From: CAYVZU01 sp964455935
GTDB lineage: Bacteria; Fibrobacterota; CAYVZU01
NCBI GenBank assembly: GCA_964455935.1
Contig: CAYVZU010000068.1
Span: forward strand, 1-20,200
Direction: 5' to 3'
Length of the DNA stretch: 20,200 bases
Under the pieces are notes generated by a model, which saw nothing but the letters and a program-made list of their open reading frames with translations, searched no databases and was not told the DNA's origin. Position 1 is the first letter of the stretch, and each line of letters opens with the position of its first letter. The position numbers and the translations under genes are program-made. Positions 1 to 7,117 of the stretch are shown piece after piece.

Positions 1-3
1 TAA

Positions 4-726
4 CCCCTTGACACAACATCTTGGGGCTACCCACACAAAAGTCCGAAGGACCAGAATCTTAAGTATCGGGCCAATGTCGCCTTGGGCTTGGAGGCCGCCG
101 CAAATGCCGAGGGACCAATAGCTTGCGATGCTTTTCTGTCGGTGCACTTTAATGCGTCGGAAACGCCGACGAGTACGAACCAAAGAGTTGAAATCTATTA
201 CTATGATAACACGGCAATAATAAATCAAGAACAGCTTACCATAATAGAAGATAACTATGTGAAGCAAATAGAGGCATCTATGGTGCACTTTTTCTATTGC
301 GTAAGAGGCATTCTGGCCTACGATGATTCCTTTTTCCTGCAAACTGGAAGCGATGGCCTGAAATCTGGCACTAACTTGCTGGTTCTGAAAACCATAGCGG
401 AAAACAATTCTTCCGAGTATTACTTGTATTCGGCTCTCGTCGAACCATTCTTCCTTAATGTTCCAGGAGGAAGCCTCCGTAACTGCAAGTACAATGAATC
501 AATGTATTCCATTTTCAAGCAGTGGCAAAACGTCTATGGAAACTTGTTGGCGAGCAATATGGCAATTGGTGCTCACAGGAAAATGGTTGACAATGTACCA
601 TTGATGAAACCGGTTGGAATTCTCGATTTCCATGTCGTTCAGCCAATCGTCCCGGTGTCCGGGGTCATCAAGGGATTGCAGGTCCAAGGCCCCGTAAAAA
701 GGGGTGTGAGCAGCATTTCCAATTGA
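4..726 (+). pseudogene. N-acetylmuramoyl-L-alanine amidase (Amidase_3), C-terminal fragment
   Basis: This reading frame resembles the second half of the Amidase_3 zinc amidase fold, which cleaves the bond between MurNAc and L-Ala in peptidoglycan. Seen: an LKYRANVA stretch like the usual L..R...AN; the SVHFNAS motif, whose His would be a zinc ligand; and ALVEPFFLN at about 478, matching the family's (V/L)LvE.gFlsN with the catalytic Glu. The family's first zinc-binding motif (near DPGHGG) should lie about 50-60 residues further upstream, but in this frame a TAA stands at bases 1-3. The only start codon before the motif is TTG at 82, which would give 214 residues with no N-terminal half. The gene is therefore probably frameshifted or truncated; a sequencing error just left of the window is the alternative. 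It is visibly more AT-rich than the genes after 3.5 kb. The last 40 or so residues match nothing I recognise. Confidence 0.6.
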
Positions 727-747
727 GCGTTGCCAATTACAACTTTG

Positions 748-873
748 GGCCGGGGATATGATGAGATATTCCCCTCACTGGCCAATTGGCCCGCCGTGCT
801 GGCAAGCGGGGATTTCAGCCAGGCATTTTGGAACACTTTCTTTTTTGTTCTGGTTGGCACGCCGTTCTCGCTA
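748..873 (+). pseudogene. Remnant of a sugar ABC transporter permease (MalF/UgpA type)
   Basis: A 42-codon stretch without start or stop reads GRGYDEIFPSLANWPAVL, then ASGDFSQAFWNTFFFVLVG, then TPFSL. This resembles the segment of binding-protein-dependent sugar permeases where a 'NY..vl.dp.f..al.NT..fvl.g.plsl' pattern leads into a membrane helix. After TPFSL the likeness stops in all three frames, about 50 bp before the end of the convergent GH28-like gene. It is not preceded by a ribosome-binding site. I read it as a gene relic. A chance open stretch is possible, but the order and spacing of the NW, F..AFWNT and FVLVGTP elements argue against that. Next to a GH28-like enzyme and an AraC regulator it would fit a decayed carbohydrate-uptake locus. 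Confidence 0.45.
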
Positions 874-922
874 CGCAGGGGAGGCGCTATTATTTCGCAG
901 AGGCTTACGCGATGTTTGTCAA

Positions 923-2320
923 TTACGAAAACGAAACCGTATCAACGAATTCGTTCGTCCGAAACAGTTTGGAATTCATCTCCGTCAGCTTATCACCGGC
1001 CACAGTGCAGTTCTCGAACCGGACATCGCGGACCCTGTGCTGCTGGTCGTAGCCCCAAAGCACAATCGGCTTGGCAACGGCGCACGAGATGTTTTTGAAA
1101 CGAATATTTTCTATATGGCCTTGCGGGTTATCGCCGTATTGCTTGCCGTCCGTGACATTGAGTTCGAACAGCTTGTGCTCGATATCGCTCTCAACACGGA
1201 TGTTTTCGAAAACCACGTTGTGGACCCTTGCAGCGCCGTCGCAGATAACACTGAAGGCGGAATGGCCGCCAACGCGACTGTTGTTTTTGGAGGAAATAAT
1301 ATCGCAGTCCCAAACACGGATCCCTTCGATTTCGGGCCCCCTGCATTCAAAGCCAATTGTCACGCCATCCGAAAAAGCGTACCCCACCATAACGCAGCCC
1401 CGGATCTTGATATTGTGCACTTCCTGATGAGGCCTCGAACTTTTGATTGCCATGCAGTCATCTGTGCAACGAAAAAAGCAATTCTCGATGATGATGTTTC
1501 GCGAACCAACGGGATCGATGCCGTCTCCGCACTGGCCAAAGCTGACGACTTTTACATTGCGGTACGTAATATTGCTGCACTCGTTTAAGGTGTTTTGCCA
1601 CTCCTTGCCGTTTCGCAACATAACGCCTTCGACCAGCACATCCACGCAATGATCCAGGCGCACCAGACGCCGTTGATACCGGCCATCGAGAACCCCCCGG
1701 CCTTTAATCTCAACGTGCCGGGCGCTTCCGCGCAGCCAACCATAGACAACGGCTCCCGGGGCCAGGTAAATCGTCTGGTCGTCTTTCACTGTGATTTCGC
1801 CGGGCTCATGGATGCCGGGCCCAAACCAAAGGACATTGGGATCGTTTTGCGAAGGCGGATCTTTTTCCAGCGGATCGGCAAAAACACAAAGTTCGGGAAG
1901 CTCATTGATTTTAATATAGAGGTAGTCGGGCGCCGACATCGCAAACTCCAGCACATTCGCTTTAGGGGATGCAGGAATCGAGCGGCTTTGAGGATGGATG
2001 GAATATGTTCTGATATGCTCGGAACACTCTATTCTGATTTTGGCCGTGCTTTCCGCGCCAAACCGCATCACGGCCAATGTTTGCTTTCCGCTGGTTTGAG
2101 GTGCGGAGGTGAACCAATCGGCCACATCCGGGAAATCGGGACTCCACTCCAATTGTTCTACCCAAAGCGGCTGGCCGTTAACCTGTGCGCAATAGTGATC
2201 GCTCGTTTTCAAGTTTTCGGGTAAGGGATAGACTGCAAACATCGGCGCGCCTGCAACATTCGGTTTGGCGCGTGACGGAAGGCAATCGGCCAGGAACGAG
2301 CCTGTTTGGACCCCATTCAT
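923..2320 (-). CDS. GH28-like right-handed beta-helix protein (polygalacturonase-like)
   Basis: A 465-residue protein with a C-terminal parallel beta-helix (about residues 175-450) like glycoside hydrolase family 28 and related pectin-active folds. Seen: DDQTIYLAPGAVVYG (180-194) leading into the helix; GDGIDPVGSRNIIIENC (265-281); and CTDDCMAIKS (285-294). These line up with the GH28 signatures around the three catalytic Asp residues. The GH28 Gly-His-Gly motif is not kept: the matching place reads SDGVTIG (317-323). The N-terminal about 150 residues look like a beta-sandwich cap. No signal peptide is evident, so it may act in the cytoplasm on imported oligosaccharides (inference). The start is ATG with a GTGAGG Shine-Dalgarno sequence about 8 bases upstream. 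It is transcribed away from the AraC regulator, which probably controls it. Family placement is fairly secure; the substrate is unknown. Confidence 0.8.
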   Translation of the reverse strand: MNGVQTGSFLADCLPSRAKPNVAGAPMFAVYPLPENLKTSDHYCAQVNGQPLWVEQLEWSPDFPDVADWFTSAPQTSGKQTLAVMRFGAESTAKIRIECSEHIRTYSIHPQSRSIPASPKANVLEFAMSAPDYLYIKINELPELCVFADPLEKDPPSQNDPNVLWFGPGIHEPGEITVKDDQTIYLAPGAVVYGWLRGSARHVEIKGRGVLDGRYQRRLVRLDHCVDVLVEGVMLRNGKEWQNTLNECSNITYRNVKVVSFGQCGDGIDPVGSRNIIIENCFFRCTDDCMAIKSSRPHQEVHNIKIRGCVMVGYAFSDGVTIGFECRGPEIEGIRVWDCDIISSKNNSRVGGHSAFSVICDGAARVHNVVFENIRVESDIEHKLFELNVTDGKQYGDNPQGHIENIRFKNISCAVAKPIVLWGYDQQHRVRDVRFENCTVAGDKLTEMNSKLFRTNEFVDTVSFS

Positions 2321-2545
2321 TGAATCCTCACTTTATTTGATGGCGGCTCTCGGGATGATTGCATCGCCATTCGTTGGTTTCCTCGCCATAGGCTTTAGTA
2401 TATAGCGGTAAAGGCATTTCTGGATAATCATGGATTCTCATTAACTTACCAAATCTTATCGTGAATTACCTTTCCCAGGGCGTTTGCCGGAAGTTTATTT
2501 CTGGAAATTCATCTTTTCCAAATATTGGCCAGTGGAAAGGCACGC
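2321..2545. promoter_or_regulatory. Divergent control region between GH28-like gene and araC-type gene
   Basis: This 225-bp AT-rich spacer must hold the promoters of both neighbours. On the minus strand a TATACT box (plus 2395-2400) could be the -10 of the GH28-like gene; no good -35 lies behind it, which would suit an activator-dependent promoter. A 16-bp direct repeat flanks the middle of the region and is listed separately. No coding frame is convincing here. The promoter calls are inference from sequence only. Confidence 0.45.
2416..2512 (+). repeat. Two near-identical 16-bp direct repeats, candidate AraC operators
   Basis: ATTTCTGGATAATCAT at 2416-2431 and ATTTCTGGAAATTCAT at 2497-2512 agree at 14 of 16 positions, in the same orientation and 81 bp apart. 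AraC-family proteins commonly bind direct repeats in front of their own gene and a divergent target. The first copy overlaps the place where a -35 box would sit for the minus-strand TATACT; the second ends 33 bp before the regulator's ATG. The binding role is inference. Confidence 0.45.
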
Positions 2546-3427
2546 ATGAATAAATGTGACCAAATCCCGGTCGACTCCTGGGGCAAAACCGTTACCATCG
2601 AAAACCCTCTAAGACGCAGGGAATGGTTCTGGTACTTCAATTCGCAGGATTTGGCTCCGGGCCTTCCGCTGTACGTGCAATTCTGCGGCAATTCCATCTG
2701 GGGTCCCGACGTGGCGATCACGAGGAAGAACTCCCTCGTCCATTCCCATGAACTGGTAACAGCGGGATCCATCAATCTTGCACAGGGCGGCAAATCGTAT
2801 TATGTGACCGCGGGCCAGATCTGTGCGATACGCAAAGAAGTCGATCACTCTTATCGAACAGGCCCGGAAGGGCTGGCGCATCGCCGGGTTGTGAGCATTG
2901 AGGGGGATTTGTTTGAAGCCATTATGCGGCGTCTGGGTCTATGGGAAACCGACGTATTCCATGTGAGCGATACCCGAACCTTTGTGGAGTACGCAAAAGC
3001 CGGGGCACGCCTTCTCCGCGATCGTCCGCCTGGTTTCCGGCAGAAACTATCGGAGTTGGCGTATTCTATGCTGCTTTTCCTGGGGGCCGAACGGGAAGGG
3101 CTCCGTTATCCAAAGCCCATTCAACAGGCGCTGGATTATATGCATTCCCGTATCAACCAAAGCGTCTCTTTGGCCGGGGTGGCGCGCGCCGCATGTCTAA
3201 GCATACCGCATTTCTGCCGTGTTTTCCGAAAACACATGGGGGTGCCCCCTTTGGACTACTTCCGATCGCTAAAAGTACGGCATGCGCGGGAGCTTCTGGC
3301 CATGACAACCGCGAGCGTGAAGGAAATCGCATTCAATCTTGGCTTTGAAAACATGGCGCATTTTACTCGGTTGTTTGTAACTCAAACGGGAGTTTCACCC
3401 AGAGAATATAGGAAGAAAGGGTTGTGA
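2546..3427 (+). CDS. AraC-family transcriptional regulator
   Basis: A 293-residue regulator. The N-terminal about 120 residues are a cupin-like sensing domain (beta-rich, with HSHEL near residue 67 and a PGLPLYVQFCG segment). The C-terminal 100 residues are the AraC double helix-turn-helix: SVSLAGVARAACLSIPHFCR (207-226) is the first HTH, and SVKEIAFNLGFENMAHFTR (257-275) followed by FVTQTGVSPREYRK is the second, which carries the family signature. I chose the ATG at 2546 because GGAAAGG lies just upstream; an in-frame TTG at 2525 would add 7 residues. The gene is divergent from the GH28-like gene, and the spacer carries a direct repeat, so local control of that enzyme in response to a sugar is the natural reading (inference). 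Confidence 0.9.
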   Translation: MNKCDQIPVDSWGKTVTIENPLRRREWFWYFNSQDLAPGLPLYVQFCGNSIWGPDVAITRKNSLVHSHELVTAGSINLAQGGKSYYVTAGQICAIRKEVDHSYRTGPEGLAHRRVVSIEGDLFEAIMRRLGLWETDVFHVSDTRTFVEYAKAGARLLRDRPPGFRQKLSELAYSMLLFLGAEREGLRYPKPIQQALDYMHSRINQSVSLAGVARAACLSIPHFCRVFRKHMGVPPLDYFRSLKVRHARELLAMTTASVKEIAFNLGFENMAHFTRLFVTQTGVSPREYRKKGL

Positions 3428-3580
3428 AGCATTGACAGAAAGACAAATGGAATTGTTGGGGCGCTTGGCTCTTCCTCCACGGATCGTCCCCTGTATTTAG
3501 GTATATTCCTTGATTGAAAAGAGGAAAAAGAGCATCCGGCGGACGGCATCCGTTTCGGCTAAATTCAAGGACGGTAATTC

Positions 3581-4069
3581 ATGAACAAAAGCGTTGCAGT
3601 CTATCCCGGGTCGTTTGACCCTATCACACGGGGCCACATTGACATTGCCCAGCGTGCGCTGAGCCTGTTTGGCCGGCTGCTTATTGTTGTGGCAGTGCAT
3701 CCGCGCAAGAAGACGCTTTTTCATGCCGAGGAGCGCGTGGAGTTTATCCGTGAAGCGTTCCGGGGAGAGCCGCGCGTGGAAGTCCTGAGCCACGAAGGCC
3801 TTATCGCGGACCTGGTCGAAAGGCAGAGCGCCTCGATCATCATTCGCGGATTGCGCGCAGTCTCGGATTTTGAATACGAGTTTCAGCTGGCCCTTACCAA
3901 TCGGTCTCTAAATCCAAAGGCAGAGACTCTGTTTTTGATGCCGGATGCCCGTTACATTTTCTTTAGTTCCAGCACAATCAAGGAAATCGCCCGCTTTAAG
4001 GGCGACTTGTCGCAGTATGTGACTCCGGTTGTGGCCGAAGCGCTGCGCAAGAAGCTGGGAACGACCTGA
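3581..4069 (+). CDS. coaD: Phosphopantetheine adenylyltransferase
   Basis: CoaD transfers AMP from ATP to 4'-phosphopantetheine, giving dephospho-CoA in the fourth step of coenzyme A synthesis in the cytoplasm. The 162-residue length is typical of bacterial PPAT. Seen: YPGSFDPITRGHIDI (8-22) with the nucleotidyltransferase T-x-G-H motif (T16, H19); IIIRGLRAVSDFEYEFQLAL (87-106), the family's hallmark; and the SSSTIKEIA ending motif (129-137) that binds the ATP phosphates. ATG at 3581 follows AAGGACGG at a good distance. It stands alone: 153 bp lie before it and 251 bp before the next gene, so it probably has its own promoter. A TATATT at 3502-3507 is a possible -10, but I see no matching -35. 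Confidence 0.97.
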   Translation: MNKSVAVYPGSFDPITRGHIDIAQRALSLFGRLLIVVAVHPRKKTLFHAEERVEFIREAFRGEPRVEVLSHEGLIADLVERQSASIIIRGLRAVSDFEYEFQLALTNRSLNPKAETLFLMPDARYIFFSSSTIKEIARFKGDLSQYVTPVVAEALRKKLGTT

Positions 4070-4079
4070 GGATAGTTCC

Positions 4080-4106
4080 CGGTTGTCGGTTCCCTGCCGA
4101 CAATTG
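4080..4106 (+). terminator. Hairpin downstream of coaD, possible terminator
   Basis: TTGTCGG (4083-4089) and CCGACAA (4097-4103) form a perfect 7-bp stem with a 7-base loop, extendable by G-U pairs. It begins 11 bases after the coaD stop. No run of T follows, so a classical Rho-independent terminator is not assured. The rest of the spacer up to 4320 shows no convincing gene or site. Confidence 0.35.
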
Positions 4107-4320
4107 TAAGTAGAACCGGTCACATCGATTTCAAAGGGGTCTTGGCGAATGGCCGTATTCTCCCATGCATCTGCTCTGAAAAAATCGGTTCCGGGTATCT
4201 CTGCCAAATCTGCGAACTGAGAACGGACACCTTCCTCAGTTTTGCGTCTTTGTCGGCGCGCGCGTATTTTAATTTTGTCCACGTCCCAAGAGAAGGGCAT
4301 TTCAATGAAAGGTACGCATC

Positions 4321-4701
4321 ATGGCCATTTCGAAAGAAGCATTAGCCGTTGTTGAGTCAATCGCTTACAAAGTGCATGATACCGAGCTGCACTTTCTGCA
4401 CCTGTCCCTGAAGCGGGATGAGGCAGAGGAGCTACACTATTTTTTTGAGGCTCTCAAGGCGCAGATCGGGCGATTCGTTATGAAATATCAATCCGCCAAG
4501 AATCGGCAACCGACCGATGCGGACGAAAGCCGGATCACCTGGGACGGACTCCGGGATCATTCGGCCAAAAGAGCCGCGCTTAGCGCGTGCCGATTCTGCG
4601 GATCCGGCGATCTCAAGGAAAGACCCTCGCAAACCAACGGCTATCCCTTCTGGTACTGCAATACATGCCGCCAGGAAAACCGCATTTCCGAAGCCGGGTA
4701 G
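4321..4701 (+). CDS. Small zinc-ribbon protein of unknown function
   Basis: A 126-residue protein I do not recognise as a named family. The first about 60 residues are predicted alpha-helical and charged (KRDEAEELHYFFEALKAQIG). The C-terminus is a zinc ribbon: C90-x2-C93, then C113-x2-C116 in YPFWYCNTCRQEN. Such ribbons usually bind nucleic acid or act as structural knuckles. ATG at 4321 is preceded by GAAAGG about 8 bases upstream. The stop lies 11 bases before the rhomboid start, so the two are probably co-transcribed. No function should be inferred from the ribbon alone. Confidence 0.75.
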   Translation: MAISKEALAVVESIAYKVHDTELHFLHLSLKRDEAEELHYFFEALKAQIGRFVMKYQSAKNRQPTDADESRITWDGLRDHSAKRAALSACRFCGSGDLKERPSQTNGYPFWYCNTCRQENRISEAG

Positions 4702-4712
4702 GGCAGGACAGC

Positions 4713-5495
4713 ATGGACGCGCGACTAACGCCGGGTGTCAAATGGCTTCTGATCGCCAACACCGTAGCCTTCTTGCCGGGGCTTGTTGCCCCCATTTCCC
4801 AATCATACGCCCACCTATTTGCGCTTCGGCCCGAATGGGCGGTTGGGCACCTTTTTGTCTGGCAATTTCTGACTTACGCCTTTCTACACACCGGCCCCCT
4901 TCACTACGCCTTCAATATGCTTGCCCTGTACATGTTCGGAACGGATGTGGAAAGCTCCATGGGAACGCGCAAATTTTTATGGCTCTATTTCCTTTCCGCG
5001 GTCGGCGCAGGCCTGTTAAGCGCCCCTCTGTTCTGGGGGAAATCAATCGTGGGAGCCTCGGGAGCGATCCTGGCGCTGCTGTATGTCTTTGCCCGGACAA
5101 ATCCGCATCGGACCATTCTGCTGTTCTTCGTGATCCCTGTTCCGGCAATTGCCGCAGTCTGGTTTATCGGCGCGCTCTCGCTGGCATTTGCCCTGAGCGG
5201 TTCGGGCGGTAATGTCGCCCACCTGACGCATTTGGCCGGCTTGCTTGTGGGCTGGGCCTTCTGGCGATATCAGGGCTGGGCACAACGGCTCCTGGAGTCC
5301 CGCAAGAAACGGACACTGGAGCGCGAATGGAGGGAACGGCTTGTTTTTGCCAACCGCAAGCGGGAATTCTACGCCAGGGAAATCGACCCCATTCTTGAGA
5401 AGATCTCGCGCCAGGGGCTGCATTCTCTCACCGCCGCGGAAAAAGAGAAACTGAAAAAAGCCAAGCAGATGCGGGAGGAGGGGAAATGGCCGTGA
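4713..5495 (+). CDS. Rhomboid-family intramembrane serine protease
   Basis: A 260-residue membrane protein of the rhomboid family, which cuts other membrane proteins inside the bilayer. Seen: HYAFNMLALYMFG (64-76), with the H-x3-N pattern of helix 2; GASGA (114-118), with Ser116 as nucleophile; and AHLTHLAGLLVGW (169-181), with His173 as the second dyad residue. Around these I count about six hydrophobic segments, the first near residues 9-28. The last about 70 residues are highly charged and helical (RKKRTLEREWRERL; LTAAEKEKLKKAKQMREE), a cytoplasmic tail. ATG at 4713 follows GGCAGGA; the frame is open further upstream but would overlap the zinc-ribbon gene. It is probably in an operon with that gene. 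The substrate is unknown. Confidence 0.92.
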   Translation: MDARLTPGVKWLLIANTVAFLPGLVAPISQSYAHLFALRPEWAVGHLFVWQFLTYAFLHTGPLHYAFNMLALYMFGTDVESSMGTRKFLWLYFLSAVGAGLLSAPLFWGKSIVGASGAILALLYVFARTNPHRTILLFFVIPVPAIAAVWFIGALSLAFALSGSGGNVAHLTHLAGLLVGWAFWRYQGWAQRLLESRKKRTLEREWRERLVFANRKREFYAREIDPILEKISRQGLHSLTAAEKEKLKKAKQMREEGKWP

Positions 5496-5556
5496 GTTGT
5501 GAGTCGGGAGTCGTAAGCGGAAGAATCATAGGCCGGCAAAGCCGGAAGCGGAGTTC

Positions 5557-5643
5557 ATAGATAGAAGTTAGTAGATCATAATTAAGTTTCCAAGCTCGAA
5601 TGACCCATATTTGCTTTTTTTGAAACTTCGAACTTCTATCTAT
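5557..5643. repeat. 13-bp inverted repeat with inner 7-bp inverted repeat
   Basis: ATAGATAGAAGTT (5557-5569) is the exact reverse complement of AACTTCTATCTAT (5631-5643). Inside, AAGTTTC (5584-5590) pairs with GAAACTT (5622-5628), and a run of seven T lies just before the inner right arm. The RNA could fold into a long interrupted stem-loop. It may end transcription from the rhomboid gene or be an intergenic repeat unit; the sequence does not decide. Confidence 0.55.
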
Positions 5644-5644
5644 A

Positions 5645-5676
5645 GCGCATCTCAAAAAGGCTTTCTGGCATCGCCC
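5645..5676 (+). repeat. 32-bp intergenic repeat, copy 1
   Basis: A 32-base sequence beginning GCGCATCTCAAAAAGG and ending CTGGCATCGCCC recurs without mismatch at 16558-16589, in the same orientation. Both copies are preceded within a few bases by TATAG or TATAGA, and both lie downstream of a plus-strand gene's stop. Confidence 0.8.
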
Positions 5677-5873
5677 TACTATCTCATACATACAAACACA
5701 ATCAAGCCGAATCGAACGCAGCATAGATACCCGTCTATGCAAAAAATGTAGGTAAGACTCTAATTCGGAAGCACCGGATATTCTGACTCTACGCTCTTTT
5801 CTCCTTACTCTTACTCCCAACTCATCACTCCCTTATTGCATTTGCCCGGCATCAGTAAAGATTTTTCCCATCG

Positions 5874-6470
5874 ATGAAATTTGATCCTGCAGGATTCGCC
5901 CGGCGTTTCGATCGCGATACGCGTGACTGGCACAACGGCATTCCGGCCGACTATTCGGGACGGGTTTCCCCGGCTTTTCTGGCCGGCAAAATTCACTACT
6001 TCAATTTTCAGCTTTGGCATGAGGAAGACAAGGCGCGCATGCGTGACGTCTCCGAAAAGGTCATTGCTTCGGTGAAGCGCAACATCGACCGATTCAACCA
6101 GAGCCGAAATGATTCCATTGAAGAATTCGATTCTTTTTCCCTTCGATATTTGCCCCACGCTAAAAGCAGGGCTGGCGCGCGCCAGAACTCTGAAACCTTG
6201 GGTTCTATGGTGGACCGTATATCTGTCCTTACCCTGAAGATTTACCACATGGATCTCGAGACGAAACGGCTGCAGGCTGGTGAGGAGCACATTGGGCGCA
6301 GTCGGACAAAACTCGAAACGCTTCGGACGCAGCGCAGCGATTTGGTTCAATGCTTTAACGACCTTACGCAGGATATGCGCCAGGGGAGACGCTTCTTCAA
6401 GATCTATCGCCAGCACAAGATGTACAACGATCCCTCGCTGAACCCCATGCTTTACGGAGGAAAGAAATAA
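5874..6470 (+). CDS. DUF4254 family protein
   Basis: A 198-residue soluble protein matching my recollection of DUF4254, with the hallmark HYFNFQLWHEEDKAR (41-55) near the N-terminus. The rest is predicted mostly helical with coiled-coil character (MVDRISVLTLKIYHMDLETK and later segments). DUF4254 genes are often found close to glycosyltransferases for envelope polysaccharide in other bacteria, but the biochemical role is not established. ATG at 5874 has no good Shine-Dalgarno sequence. The stop codon shares its last base with the start of the TPR gene (TAATG), so translation of the two is probably coupled. A glycosyltransferase candidate sits 1.6 kb downstream. Confidence 0.8.
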   Translation: MKFDPAGFARRFDRDTRDWHNGIPADYSGRVSPAFLAGKIHYFNFQLWHEEDKARMRDVSEKVIASVKRNIDRFNQSRNDSIEEFDSFSLRYLPHAKSRAGARQNSETLGSMVDRISVLTLKIYHMDLETKRLQAGEEHIGRSRTKLETLRTQRSDLVQCFNDLTQDMRQGRRFFKIYRQHKMYNDPSLNPMLYGGKK

Positions 6471-7057
6471 TGCCCCGGCTATCACTGCTGCTGCTTTTGG
6501 CTTGGGCTGGATTGGCTTGGGCGGCGCCAGGCGGTAAACAGGACCCGGCCCGTTTCGTAGCCGAAGGTGACTACAGGTTCCAGGATGATGATATCGATGG
6601 GGCCGAGGCCTGCTACCGAAAGGCTCTTGCGGTCAAGTCGGATTGGGCCGCCGCATTTCGGGGTTTGGGCGACGTACTTTTGGCCCGGGGAGATCTGCAA
6701 GCGGCGCAGACGTTCTACCGGAAGGCATTGAAGGACCCCGGAACACAAGCGAAGGCACTAGCTGGGTTGGGGTACGTCAAATACGAGATGAATGCGAAGG
6801 ATTCAGCCGCATTGTTTTTGGGGCAAGCCCTTGCGTTGGATACAGCCAATGTCGATCTGGAAGTATTTCTGGCGCAAACCTATCGGGAGATTGGAAATAA
6901 GGCCCAGGCAATCAGACTTGCAAGAATCGCGCTGAAATCCGACCCGGGGCGGAAAGAAGCCATTTTCCTGCTGCGAGACCTTGGCGTTGAAGCCGAAGAG
7001 GTTCTTGTACCGGAAGGAATCGACAAGGTGGAAAAAGCGCCTGAAGCTCTGGAATAA
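6470..7057 (+). CDS. Exported TPR-repeat protein
   Basis: A 195-residue protein beginning with a clear signal peptide, MPRLSLLLLLAWAGLAWA, with probable cleavage after the AWA at residue 18. The mature part holds about four tetratricopeptide repeats: helix pairs with A..CYRKALAVK, A..FYRKALKD, SAALFLGQALALD and AIRLARIALKSDP around residues 30-165. TPRs hold protein partners, here presumably in the periplasm. The final about 30 residues are acidic and disordered-looking. The start overlaps the DUF4254 stop by one base, and the next gene starts 60 bp further on, so the three likely form an operon. The partner is unknown. Confidence 0.85.
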   Translation: MPRLSLLLLLAWAGLAWAAPGGKQDPARFVAEGDYRFQDDDIDGAEACYRKALAVKSDWAAAFRGLGDVLLARGDLQAAQTFYRKALKDPGTQAKALAGLGYVKYEMNAKDSAALFLGQALALDTANVDLEVFLAQTYREIGNKAQAIRLARIALKSDPGRKEAIFLLRDLGVEAEEVLVPEGIDKVEKAPEALE

Positions 7058-7117
7058 CCAACACTGGACGTTTATATTCAGTACTCAATGATTTGGAATG
7101 TCAAACGGAGGACCTTC

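Larger units (their letters stand above)
5496..5873. other. Non-coding spacer with nested inverted repeats
   Basis: This 378-bp stretch has no gene I can support; the minus-strand frame across it is low-complexity. It holds, from left to right: a GTGAGTTGTGAGTCGGGAGT-type tract; a CCGGC-AAA-GCCGG hairpin (5533-5545); a 13-bp perfect inverted repeat (5557-5569 with 5631-5643) enclosing a second inverted pair (AAGTTTC 5584-5590 with GAAACTT 5622-5628); one copy of the 32-bp repeat (5645-5676); and near 5800-5828 an imperfect inverted copy of the first tract. It is more AT-rich than the flanking genes. Confidence 0.6.

Noticed and set aside
758..1588. A 276-codon plus-strand frame opposite the GH28-like gene
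   Set aside because: It mirrors the codons of the minus-strand gene, which has clear family motifs, a Shine-Dalgarno sequence and a regulator beside it.
4142..4345. A 67-codon plus-strand frame with CIC and CQIC Cys motifs before the zinc-ribbon gene
   Set aside because: It starts with TTG without a ribosome-binding site, overlaps the next gene by 25 bases and shows no coherent domain; chance is likely.
5428..5820. A 130-codon minus-strand frame across the repeat-rich spacer
   Set aside because: It runs through inverted repeats and AT-rich tracts, overlaps the rhomboid end and has no recognisable domain.
5496..5873. Possible CRISPR array or tRNA in the spacer
   Set aside because: There is no regular repeat-spacer pattern and no cloverleaf; the symmetry is of inverted, not tandem, type.
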